A stretch of DNA of 15,986 nt from CAYTED01 sp964537075 (GCA_964537075.1 CAZIBB010000020.1:1-15986); one strand, 5' to 3'; counted from the stretch's first letter, positions 4,878 through 11,193 are shown. Program-made: numbers and translations. Notes: a model not told the origin generated them from the letters alone.

Positions 4878-7567
4878 TGGAAAAACTTTCTGAAAATTTC
4901 TACAATAAGGACTCATCAGAGGTTATTAAGTATTTCAATACGGGCGAGCACGGATTCACTTCGTCCGAAGCGAAACGGAGGCTTGTGGAATATGGTTTCA
5001 ATGAGTTGCCGGATGCGAAGCGCGACAGTGTCTATGCCGTTTTTGTACGTCAGTTCAAAAGTCCTCTCATCTTCATTCTGCTTATTGCTGGAATCATTAT
5101 ATTTTTCACCGGAGAAATTGCCGATGCCTCCGTCATCCTCTTCGTCCTTGTTTTCAACGCCATCGTCGGTACTGTTCAGGAGGGAAAGGCACAAAATACC
5201 TTCCTGGCACTCAAAAAATTTATCAAAGGAAGCGCTTTCGTCTTGCGCAATCATGAGGAGACAATCGTTTCGGACAAACATATCGTCCCGGGTGATATTA
5301 TTGTCCTGCGCGAAGGAGAAAAAGTTCCGGCGGACGCTCGGGTCATCGTTTCGAATGCTTTGAAAATCGATGAGTCTGCCCTGACTGGCGAGTCATTGCC
5401 GAAACACAAGGATACGCGTCCGCTAGAAGGAGACAGTGTTGCTCTTTCGGATCAGGGAAACATGGTTTTTAAAGGGACAGTAATCGTTTCCGGAAATGGA
5501 AAAGCTATCGTTGTCGCTACCGGCATCGAGACGTTTCTTGGAACGATAGCGAAGGAAACACTCGGTATCGATGCGGATTTTCCGCTGAAAAACGATATTC
5601 GAAAACTTTCTCGGTTCATAATTTCCTTTGTTCTTTCTATCGCGTTTATATTGTTTGTCCTCGGCATAGCGAATGGTCATCCATTGCAGGATATTTTCAA
5701 GACTATTGTCGCCATATCGGTTTCCATCATTCCGGAGGGCTTGCCGATCGTAATAACGCTTGTGCTCGCAAGCGGAGTGTGGCGGATGAGCAAGAAGAGC
5801 GTGCTGGTCAAGAAATTACAAGCCATTGAAGTACTGGGGGAAACGAAAATCTTGGCAGTGGATAAGACAGGAACGGTAACAAAAAATGAGCTCTCGATAG
5901 AGAAGGTGTTCGTCGATGATAATTTGTTCGATGTTGGAGGGGGAGGATATTTACCGGAAGGAGAGGTGAGTCTTAATGGGGATGCTGTTGATCCATTAAA
6001 TCATCCAAATCTGCTTTTAGTAGGGAAGATAGCGGCTCTCAATAGCAGCGCCAGCCTCATCTTTCACAAAGGATCGAAGCAATGGAGGGTGGCCGGTGAC
6101 CCGACCGAGGGAGCGATGATGGTTTTTTCGAAGAAAATTGGTTTTAACCATGAAGACTTGCTTTCCGAGATGCCGATGATTGACGAGCTTCCTTTTGATT
6201 ACGAACGGAAATTTCATGCGTCGCTCCATCGCACGAAACCGGAGAATTTTCTCGCGATAACCGGTTCCCCGGAAGTGATTCTTTCTTTGTTCGGAAGGGA
6301 GCTCCAAAAAGACGGATTGAAAAAAATTACCGATGAAAAGAGGGATAGATTGGAGTTGATGGTTGATGCCTTGTCACGAGATGGGTTACGTGTCATCGGA
6401 TTTGCCTACGGATTCACGTCAGACGAAAATATTGATGAAGAAGGGTCAATGAAAAACCTTGTTTTTGGAGGGTTTTTCGGTATCAAGGATACGCTCCGGA
6501 CAGAGGTGAAGGATGCCGTGCGCCAAGTGGAGGCATCGGGTATAAAGGTGGTGATGATCACCGGAGACCATGCTGTGACGGCACGGGCTATTGCGTTCGA
6601 GGCGGGTATCTATAAGGAGGGCGACCGGGTGCTTGACGGTAAAGAGATAGACATTCTGAGCGATGAGGAATTGGTAGAGAAAATAATTGGTGTCAGTGTT
6701 TTTTCTCGGGTTACGCCGAAGCATAAACTGAGAATCATCCAGTCATATCGGTCGAGCGGATTGGTGGTGGCGATGACCGGCGACGGGGTGAATGACGCCC
6801 TGTCTCTTTCGGCGGCGGACATCGGAATCGGGATGGGAAAAATAGGGACGGATGTCGCCAAAGAAGCTTCCGATGTCATTTTACTTGATGATAACTTTGG
6901 AAATATCGTGCATGGAGTCGAAGAAGGAAGAAATATCTTTGCGACTATCAAGAAGGTCATTCTCTATCTTTTTTCTACCAGCTTGGGTGAGGTATTTGTT
7001 TTGCTTGGAGCGTTGCTTATCGGTTTTCCTCTTCCCATCCTCGCGGCTCAAATACTATGGCTGAATCTGGTAACGGACGGATTCTTAGATGTCGCACTCG
7101 CAATGGAGCCGAAAGAGCCGATGAAAGTTTTTTTTGTGAAGACAGCGCTGATTGATAAGTTGATGCTACGGCGGATGTTTCTGATGGCGCTCCCGATGGC
7201 GATTGGAACACTCTTTCTTTTCAGCCAGTACTATCAGGATAATATCGCGAAGGCATGGACGATTTCACTGACCGTACTCGCCGTGTTCCAGTGGTTCAAT
7301 GCCTGGAATTGTCGTTCGGCTGAAAAATCAGTATTTTCCATGAATCCGTTTTCGAATAGGTTCCTTCTGGGGGCAACTTTTGTTGTGATTGTTCTCCAAT
7401 TGATGGCAGTGTATCACCCGTTATTTCAGAAAGTGCTCCGAACGGTGCCGCTTGATCAAAACGACTGGTTTATTATTATTCCTGTGGCATTTTCAATAAT
7501 TATCGTTGAAGAATTGAGAAAATCCATAGACAGAAAGAAACGATTCTTGAATAAGGCATTCCAATGA
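4877..7567 (+). CDS. P2A-type cation-transporting P-type ATPase (Ca2+/Mn2+-like)
   Basis: An 896-residue integral membrane pump, full length for the P-II family. Order: cation-ATPase N domain (about 5-70), M1-M2, actuator domain with T170-G-E-S, M3-M4 with P286-E287-G-L-P, phosphorylation motif D329-K-T-G-T, nucleotide domain with TGSPE (the KGAPE equivalent), hinge T-G-D636-G-V-N-D640, then M5-M10. Ion-site positions can be read against SERCA: E287 (E309), E705 (E771), N730 (N796) and D734 (D800) are kept, while S702 stands where SERCA has N768. This supports export of Ca2+ or Mn2+ rather than Na+/K+ or heavy metals; the exact ion is inference. No SD precedes ATG 4877, and translation may depend on the leader ORF. 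No frameshift is seen. Confidence 0.93.
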   Translation: MEKLSENFYNKDSSEVIKYFNTGEHGFTSSEAKRRLVEYGFNELPDAKRDSVYAVFVRQFKSPLIFILLIAGIIIFFTGEIADASVILFVLVFNAIVGTVQEGKAQNTFLALKKFIKGSAFVLRNHEETIVSDKHIVPGDIIVLREGEKVPADARVIVSNALKIDESALTGESLPKHKDTRPLEGDSVALSDQGNMVFKGTVIVSGNGKAIVVATGIETFLGTIAKETLGIDADFPLKNDIRKLSRFIISFVLSIAFILFVLGIANGHPLQDIFKTIVAISVSIIPEGLPIVITLVLASGVWRMSKKSVLVKKLQAIEVLGETKILAVDKTGTVTKNELSIEKVFVDDNLFDVGGGGYLPEGEVSLNGDAVDPLNHPNLLLVGKIAALNSSASLIFHKGSKQWRVAGDPTEGAMMVFSKKIGFNHEDLLSEMPMIDELPFDYERKFHASLHRTKPENFLAITGSPEVILSLFGRELQKDGLKKITDEKRDRLELMVDALSRDGLRVIGFAYGFTSDENIDEEGSMKNLVFGGFFGIKDTLRTEVKDAVRQVEASGIKVVMITGDHAVTARAIAFEAGIYKEGDRVLDGKEIDILSDEELVEKIIGVSVFSRVTPKHKLRIIQSYRSSGLVVAMTGDGVNDALSLSAADIGIGMGKIGTDVAKEASDVILLDDNFGNIVHGVEEGRNIFATIKKVILYLFSTSLGEVFVLLGALLIGFPLPILAAQILWLNLVTDGFLDVALAMEPKEPMKVFFVKTALIDKLMLRRMFLMALPMAIGTLFLFSQYYQDNIAKAWTISLTVLAVFQWFNAWNCRSAEKSVFSMNPFSNRFLLGATFVVIVLQLMAVYHPLFQKVLRTVPLDQNDWFIIIPVAFSIIIVEELRKSIDRKKRFLNKAFQ

Positions 7568-7577
7568 AAATATTTTG

Positions 7578-7610
7578 CTGGATGTGACAAAAGACAAGTG
7601 TCACAGCCGG
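7578..7610 (+). other. Imperfect hairpin after the ATPase gene
   Basis: TGTGAC (7583-7588) pairs with GTCACA (7600-7605), extended by GG/CC across one mismatch. It starts about ten bases after the ATPase stop but has no T-run, so it is either a weak transcript end or an mRNA-stabilising structure. The rest of 7568-7809 contains no supported gene; 7644-7670 loosely resembles the tail of elements E2-E4. Confidence 0.35.
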
Positions 7611-7809
7611 GCAAACCACAAGTTATCACCAAGCAGATTCTGGGTAATACCGGCAATCGTTTGACTTGAATCAGGGATATCGCATGATCAGAAAAAGACT
7701 CCTCCCGATCAAATGTTCGAAAGCTCCTTCAGAGGAGGATGAATGTTCTGCCAATCGAGCGTCAAGCAAAAACGATTTTCATCCCGAGGCTCCTTGTGTC
7801 TGTTTCTTC

Positions 7810-7858
7810 TTGACGATTCTTTTTCTGTGATATATCATTCAAATATGTATTTGAATGA
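7810..7858 (+). promoter_or_regulatory. Promoter and ArsR-type operator palindrome
   Basis: TTGACG (7810-7815) and the extended -10 TGATATATC (7828-7836) are spaced by 15 bp. A perfect 24-bp palindrome follows: arms TCATTCAAATA (7835-7845) and TATTTGAATGA (7848-7858) around TG. The ATTCAAAT...ATTTGAAT core closely resembles operators of ArsR/SmtB proteins such as CadC. The palindrome overlaps the end of the -10 and contains the start codon at 7845, so the transcript would begin within a few bases of the ATG and bound repressor would block it. Confidence 0.8.
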
Positions 7859-8123
7859 CTTGGCGAAAATTATGCGTATAGTTGGGGACGAGCACCGCCT
7901 CCATATCATGTGTCATCTTATGAGGCAGGGGGAATTATGCGTGTCTGATATTTCTCATGATCTTGATATGAGTATGGCAACGACGTCGCATCATCTGCAA
8001 GTCCTCGCACAGGAGAAGCTCGTTGATGCCATCAGAGATGGGAAGCGCATTTGCTATAAGCTCCCAAAAACTCCAATGGTACACGGGCTGAAGAAATTCA
8101 TTTGCACACACGCAGAATTTTAA
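7845..8123 (+). CDS. ArsR/SmtB-family transcriptional repressor
   Basis: A 92-residue winged-helix protein. The ELCVSDI..DLDMSMATTSHHLQVLAQEKLV stretch is the ArsR recognition region, followed by the wing (RDGKRICYKL). Cysteines are C23, C32 (in E-L-C32-V-S-D), C70 and C87 (FIC87TH). The alpha-3 metal motif of ArsR/CadC is CxC, but here the second Cys is Ser, so classic As/Cd sensing is doubtful. C32 with C87 in the last helix could be a dithiol switch like BigR/SqrR persulfide sensors, although their Cys spacing is about ten residues larger. Rhodaneses and a persulfide dioxygenase remnant downstream favour a sulfur signal. ATG 7845 is chosen because the promoter and operator reach it. A longer frame from ATG 7743 has a strong SD (GAGGAGG, 7732-7738) but would add 34 residues unlike the family. 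Confidence 0.88.
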   Translation: MYLNDLAKIMRIVGDEHRLHIMCHLMRQGELCVSDISHDLDMSMATTSHHLQVLAQEKLVDAIRDGKRICYKLPKTPMVHGLKKFICTHAEF

Positions 8124-8145
8124 TTTTTTTTGAAAGTACGAATCT

Positions 8146-8469
8146 ATGTTCCATTTTTTCAAACAAGCCGCATCCCTTTCCCCTCAAGAAGCAGCGATGA
8201 AGATACAAGAGCCGGGCGCCGGGTTTATTGATGTGCGAACGGTGAGAGAGTATGCCGGCGGGCATGCCCGGGGGGCGAAGAATATTCCCCTCGACACCTT
8301 GGAAGAGAGGATAGAGGAAGTCAGGTCATTCGAGAAAGTATACGTTATCTGTCAGTCCGGCGGGCGAAGTTCGGAAGCGGTCGGATATCTCTCTTCGCAG
8401 GGCATTCATGCGATCAATGTGTCTGGCGGGACGACGATGTGGAAATTGCTCGGATTAGCGATGCAATGA
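8146..8469 (+). CDS. Cytoplasmic single-domain rhodanese
   Basis: A 107-residue rhodanese. The sequence has LSPQEA, FIDVRTVREYAGGHARGAKNIPL (the CH2A-like strand-loop) and the active-site loop C69-Q-S-G-G-R ending in SSEAVGYL. C69 would carry the persulfide in sulfur transfer. No signal peptide or membrane helix is seen, so it acts in the cytoplasm. It starts 22 bp after the arsR stop without a clear SD and is likely in the same operon. The neighbours suggest handling of reactive sulfur (persulfide donor or acceptor) under ArsR control. Confidence 0.92.
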   Translation: MFHFFKQAASLSPQEAAMKIQEPGAGFIDVRTVREYAGGHARGAKNIPLDTLEERIEEVRSFEKVYVICQSGGRSSEAVGYLSSQGIHAINVSGGTTMWKLLGLAMQ

Positions 8470-8493
8470 TCCATCGGTGAAAAAAGAATTTTT

Positions 8494-8749
8494 ATGAAGA
8501 CACAATATTTTCACACAAAGTGAGGCATTGTGTCAGGGTTCGCATCAGGTCTTTGAAGGATTGCCGAAGGAGACGATCGTTTGTCCCGGGCATGACTATA
8601 AGGGAAGAAATCAGACATCGATCGGGGATGAGTTTCGCACTAATCCGCGCGTCGCTATGCCGGAGTCGGCGTTTATTTCTTTTATGGATGCGTATCATCC
8701 GGCGAAGCCAGAGCTTTTTGACCAGGCGATACAGGAAAACTCACGTTAA
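8494..8749 (+). pseudogene. Remnant of ETHE1/BLH-like persulfide dioxygenase (metallo-beta-lactamase fold)
   Basis: ATG 8494 begins MKTQYFHTK and meets a stop at 8521, a start typical of small metallo-beta-lactamase proteins. In another frame, from about 8520 to TAA 8749, lies a clear C-terminus of the ETHE1/BLH family: LPKETIVCPGHDYKGRNQTS, then IGDEFRTNPR, ending like the natural C-terminus. The HxHxDH zinc motif and the whole core, roughly 130-150 residues, are missing. The simplest reading is an internal deletion that joined the first codons to the last third out of frame near 8518-8530. Position between two rhodaneses fits a former sulfide-oxidation gene. An assembly collapse in this population remains possible. 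Confidence 0.82.
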
Positions 8750-8768
8750 TTCATGAGAGAAAAATACT

Positions 8769-9164
8769 ATGAAGAAGATAGTGATAGCGGTTGTCGTACT
8801 GGGAATCGGGGGGATAGCGCTCGTTCTTTTTTCCGGTGCAGCGCCAGCACAGAGCTTAGCGGCAGAAGATTTTTTGACACAGTATAAACAAACTCCCAAC
8901 GCGGTACTCCTGGATGTGAGAACGGTCGCAGAGTTCCGTTCTGGACATATTGATGGTGCGACGAATATCGATTTCGAAAATATGTCTTTTCATTCGGAGG
9001 TTCAAAAGCTGGATGCAACGAAAACATATTTCGTCTACTGTCGATCTGGGAATAGGTCTGGACAAGCCCTCTCGGCAATGAAGAAGTCTGGATTTGCAAA
9101 TATCTACGAACTCAAAGGGGGCATTATTTCCAATCAAAACGCACTGAGTCTTGTCGGCTCGTGA
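8769..9164 (+). CDS. Exported or membrane-anchored rhodanese
   Basis: A 131-residue protein. Residues 1-26 (MKKIVIAVVVLGIGGIALVL and on) form a signal peptide or signal anchor with an AQS-L-A region after the hydrophobic core. The rhodanese domain follows: LLDVRTVAEFRSGHIDGATNIDF and the active-site loop C91-R-S-G-N-R-S-G-Q-A. C91 is the predicted persulfide carrier, placed outside the cytoplasmic membrane. It lies 19 bp after the persulfide dioxygenase remnant and probably in its operon, so the cluster has one rhodanese on each side of the membrane. No convincing SD; GAGAG lies 11 bases upstream. Confidence 0.9.
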   Translation: MKKIVIAVVVLGIGGIALVLFSGAAPAQSLAAEDFLTQYKQTPNAVLLDVRTVAEFRSGHIDGATNIDFENMSFHSEVQKLDATKTYFVYCRSGNRSGQALSAMKKSGFANIYELKGGIISNQNALSLVGS

Positions 9165-9180
9165 GTTTTATCCTAAAAAC

Positions 9181-9255
9181 TTGACTTATTGCGTATACTA
9201 TGACATAGTGTACGCAGTGAGTACCACTATCCATAGCTGTATTGTGTCGTATACA
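9181..9255 (+). promoter_or_regulatory. Promoter with 25-bp near-palindromic operator
   Basis: TTGACT (9181-9186) with the extended -10-like TGACATAGT (9201-9209) at 17-bp spacing. Over the spacer and -10 lies GCGTATACTATG (9191-9202), A, CATAGTGTACGC (9204-9215): 12-bp arms with one mismatch. A degenerate second copy, ACTATCCATAG (9227-9237), and GTATAC at 9250-9255 follow. This looks like a strong repressor site for the downstream 110-residue gene; the regulator is not identified. Confidence 0.65.
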
Positions 9256-9273
9256 ACTGGCAAGGAGAAAGTC

Positions 9274-9606
9274 ATGCTTGAAAAAATGGATCGTAACCAG
9301 CTTTCACAACTGTGGAAGAGGCGAACGAAGGCAAACGTGGGATCTGTCAGTATCCCCGATCAGCGGCAAGGGGAACTCATCTGCGTCATCATGGAGCAGG
9401 GGCAGTGGCTCATCGAGGTCATTGATCCGGGGAAGTGCATCGTTCACATGGCACATCCCTTGCGCCTGGCGGGGAACGGCTATGTGGGAGAGAGAACAAT
9501 CTCCACATACCTGGCCGTCGGTCAACCGTTTGAGTTCGTCACCGAGGACAGGACGGTGAGTACTCAGCGGATAGTTAGGCTGTCAAAAATAATCCTGAAT
9601 CAGTAG
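9274..9606 (+). CDS. Hypothetical protein, 110 residues
   Basis: I do not recognise this protein. The start is ATG 9274, six bases after a perfect AAGGAG SD (9262-9267); the frame is open further left to 9151 but would overlap the rhodanese gene and the operator. The protein begins with a polar helix (MLEKMDRNQLSQLWKRRTKA), followed by beta-rich sequence (ELICVIMEQGQWLIEVIDPG, then STYLAVGQPFEFVTEDRTVS). It has two Cys and no signal peptide or membrane helix, so it is likely a small cytoplasmic beta-barrel-like protein. The gene ends in tandem stops (TAGTAA) followed by a strong terminator. It has a good SD and a tight operator, unlike its neighbours, so it is probably inducible. Confidence 0.75.
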   Translation: MLEKMDRNQLSQLWKRRTKANVGSVSIPDQRQGELICVIMEQGQWLIEVIDPGKCIVHMAHPLRLAGNGYVGERTISTYLAVGQPFEFVTEDRTVSTQRIVRLSKIILNQ

Positions 9607-9619
9607 TAAGCTGCGAGTG

Positions 9620-9651
9620 CGCTCCGATATTCATCGGAGCGGCTTTTTTTT
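9620..9651 (+). terminator. Strong intrinsic terminator
   Basis: CGCTCCGAT (9620-9628) pairs perfectly with ATCGGAGCG (9633-9641) around ATTC, followed after GC by eight T. It is unrelated in sequence to the GAGGCT hairpin family. Confidence 0.92.
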
Positions 9652-9698
9652 CCAATATTTTGAAAACAAAAGGTATATGATGTATTGAATGTATGGAA

Positions 9699-9736
9699 AA
9701 TGAGGCTTTGACAATCTCATTCATTCAGCGTATTAT
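9699..9736 (+). promoter_or_regulatory. Promoter of the rlpA-like gene inside a decayed GAGGCT hairpin (E6)
   Basis: TTGACA (9708-9713) and TATTAT (9731-9736) with 17-bp spacing form a near-consensus promoter. The -35 lies in AATGAGGCTTTGACAATCTC, which matches the E1 hairpin (GAGGCTTTGACAAGCCT) but with a mutated right arm, so only AATGAG/CTCATT pairs (9699-9704/9716-9721) and no T-run remains. Confidence 0.75.
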
Positions 9737-9768
9737 AGGAGCATCTTTAACAATAGTGGAGAAAGAGT

Positions 9769-10341
9769 GTGATATTCATATCATTGCGATTTATTCTTTG
9801 TATCTTTTTTTTGCAGTATCTATTGGTCGCATACAGCAGCCAGTCTTCAGAAAAAATAAGGCAAAGTCATCCCTCTCCTTTGAGCGACCAGCGGTCATCA
9901 AAGGAGTCAGCGAACCGTCCTGTACGATCAGGACCGAGCGGGGATTGCAGTAAATCGCGCAGGGAAGCGCTCAACGGAGGCAGTACGGAAAGAGGGGCAT
10001 CGGCTTCGGTAGAACAATATCAAGACGATACCGCGACCGTTTCCTACTATAATTTGCCCGGTAATAGGACGGCAAATGGAGAGATGTTCGATCCGAATAA
10101 GATGACGACGGCTCACAAAAGCCTCCCTTTTAACACGGTCATTCAGCTCTCCAATCCGGAAAATGGAAGGAGTATCCGTGTAAGAGTGAATGATCGCGGG
10201 CCGTTTATCCCTGGTCGTGAATTCGATATCTCGAAGGGTGCCGCGGAATGTCTCGGAACCATCGTGGCTGGCGTCGTGGCTTTGCAAGTGCGAATCATCT
10301 CCCAGCCGCAAGGAGCCGTAAAAAAAATATCACCGATTTGA
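9769..10341 (+). CDS. rlpA: RlpA-like septal lytic transglycosylase (DPBB domain)
   Basis: A 190-residue exported protein with GTG start 9769, supported by GGAG (9758-9761) seven bases upstream and a strong promoter at 9708-9736. Residues 1-24 form a hydrophobic signal (MIFISLRFILCIFFLQYLLV); there is no lipobox Cys, so it is not a classic lipoprotein. Residues 25-90 are a Ser/Arg-rich linker. The double-psi beta-barrel follows (about 92-180): SYYNLPGNRTANGEMFDPNK, TTAH116KSLPFNT, RVRVND142RGPFIPGREFDIS. H116 and D142 are 26 residues apart, matching the catalytic pair known in Pseudomonas RlpA, which cleaves glycan strands lacking stem peptides. No SPOR domain is present. FDIS replaces the usual IDLS. 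Likely role: remodelling of the cell wall at division. Confidence 0.9.
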   Translation: MIFISLRFILCIFFLQYLLVAYSSQSSEKIRQSHPSPLSDQRSSKESANRPVRSGPSGDCSKSRREALNGGSTERGASASVEQYQDDTATVSYYNLPGNRTANGEMFDPNKMTTAHKSLPFNTVIQLSNPENGRSIRVRVNDRGPFIPGREFDISKGAAECLGTIVAGVVALQVRIISQPQGAVKKISPI

Positions 10342-10384
10342 TCTGAAGCCCTGAGCGTATTCACAATGTGAAGCATTCAGACAA

Positions 10385-10411
10385 GAGACCGTAACAGGTC
10401 TCGTTTTTTTT
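10385..10411 (+). terminator. Intrinsic terminator (E7 hairpin)
   Basis: GAGACC (10385-10390) pairs with GGTCTC (10397-10402) around GTAACA, followed by G and eight T. The loop is identical to that of the terminator at 4802 although the stem differs. It ends the rlpA transcript. Confidence 0.85.
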
Positions 10412-10455
10412 ATGGTTTCCATATTTATGAAATCAGTAGACACCCGATATTCTTT

Positions 10456-10526
10456 TTGACATGTAAAGTCAGCTTGACATGCCATATCGGAAGAGTATAC
10501 TGAGTATGTAAGGTAAACTTTACATA
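10456..10526 (+). promoter_or_regulatory. Promoter and Xre operator sites
   Basis: TTGACA (10474-10479) and TATACT (10496-10501) with 16-bp spacing form a strong promoter; another TTGACA lies at 10456. ATGTAAAGT (10461-10469) and its inverted copy ACTTTACAT (10517-10525) flank the core promoter. The latter is half of a 22-bp imperfect palindrome, TATGTAAGGT-AA-ACTTTACATA (10505-10526, one mismatch). The sites at and around the transcription start suggest autorepression by the Xre protein encoded next. Confidence 0.8.
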
Positions 10527-10531
10527 TCAAT

Positions 10532-10738
10532 ATGCACGGAACCGTGGAAAATAAAATCGAATCTTTCCGTCGAAGACAGAGCATCACGCAGGAAGCTCTG
10601 GCTGAAGCGGTAGGGGTGACGAGACAGACCATCATCGCCCTGGAAAAAGGAAATTATACCCCGTCGGTGCTTTTGGCATTGAAGATAGCGAAGTTTTTCC
10701 ATGAACCCACTGAAAAAATTTTTAAGATAAAAGTATGA
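10532..10738 (+). CDS. Xre-family HTH repressor (YozG-like, paired with DUF2178)
   Basis: A 68-residue single-domain helix-turn-helix protein: IESFRRRQSITQEALAEAVG, VTRQTIIALEKGNYTPSVLL, ALKIAKFFHEPTEKIF. This is the compact Cro/Xre type typically found before a small membrane protein. Its own promoter carries matching half-sites. The start ATG 10532 lies about 24 bases after the predicted transcription start and has no SD. The stop overlaps the next gene's start by four bases (ATGA). Confidence 0.92.
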   Translation: MHGTVENKIESFRRRQSITQEALAEAVGVTRQTIIALEKGNYTPSVLLALKIAKFFHEPTEKIFKIKV

Positions 10739-11103
10739 ATTTTATAAAGCTGCTTTCGGAAAAATTCGTCGCTCTCCTCCTGGTCGTTTTTCTCGTGTGG
10801 TTCGTGAATCCATTCGGATTTTTTATGACGGATGCGTTCCATATGACGCTTCTCGGGTTGATCGTCGCGCTATTCGCCGTTTTCGCTATGTTTCTTTGGC
10901 GAGAAGATGTGGTGGATGAACGTGAACAGTTGATCCGATTCATCGCGACCCGTTTCGCCTATACGGCCGGGGGGACGGCGCTCCTTCTTGGGACGATTAT
11001 TCAGGCGTTCTCACATAACATAGATCCTTGGCTCCCTCTCACTCTGACCGGTATGGTCTTGGCGAAGATAATCGGCCGCTGGTATGCGGAGAGATATCAT
11101 TGA
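10735..11103 (+). CDS. DUF2178-like small membrane protein
   Basis: A 122-residue protein with about four membrane helices: residues 8-30 (FVALLLVVFLVWFVNPFGFF), 38-56, 76-93 and 100-116. Between helices 2 and 3 is the signature V-V-D-E-R-E-Q-L-I-R-F-I-A-T typical of DUF2178. It is translated with overlap after the Xre gene, and this xre-DUF2178 pairing is a recurring arrangement. The role is not established; the pair resembles modules in which a membrane protein and its regulator respond to the cell envelope. Confidence 0.85.
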   Translation: MNFIKLLSEKFVALLLVVFLVWFVNPFGFFMTDAFHMTLLGLIVALFAVFAMFLWREDVVDEREQLIRFIATRFAYTAGGTALLLGTIIQAFSHNIDPWLPLTLTGMVLAKIIGRWYAERYH

Positions 11104-11129
11104 GAGACCATGAACGTGGGTATCTCTCT
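11103..11129 (+). other. Hairpin after the DUF2178 gene
   Basis: GAGAGACC pairs imperfectly with GGGTATCTCTC just after the stop, without a real T-run. It may be a weak transcript end. The stretch up to 11193 also has two TGATAATA copies (11133 and 11158) and no clear promoter. Confidence 0.3.
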
Positions 11130-11193
11130 TCCTGATAATAGTTGTCTCCGTCGTATCTGATAATAAGATAATAGAGAAAGGTGGTGAATAAAC

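Noticed and set aside
7743..7844. N-terminal extension of the ArsR protein from ATG 7743
   Set aside because: It has a strong SD, but the added residues are unlike the family and the promoter and operator lie downstream of it; kept only as an alternative start.
8520..8756. A 78-codon Arg-rich frame over the dioxygenase remnant
   Set aside because: The neighbouring frame carries the family motif GHDYKGR..NPR, so this frame is a shadow.
9151..9273. Extension of the 110-residue protein to 9151
   Set aside because: It would overlap the rhodanese gene and run through the operator; a perfect SD supports ATG 9274.
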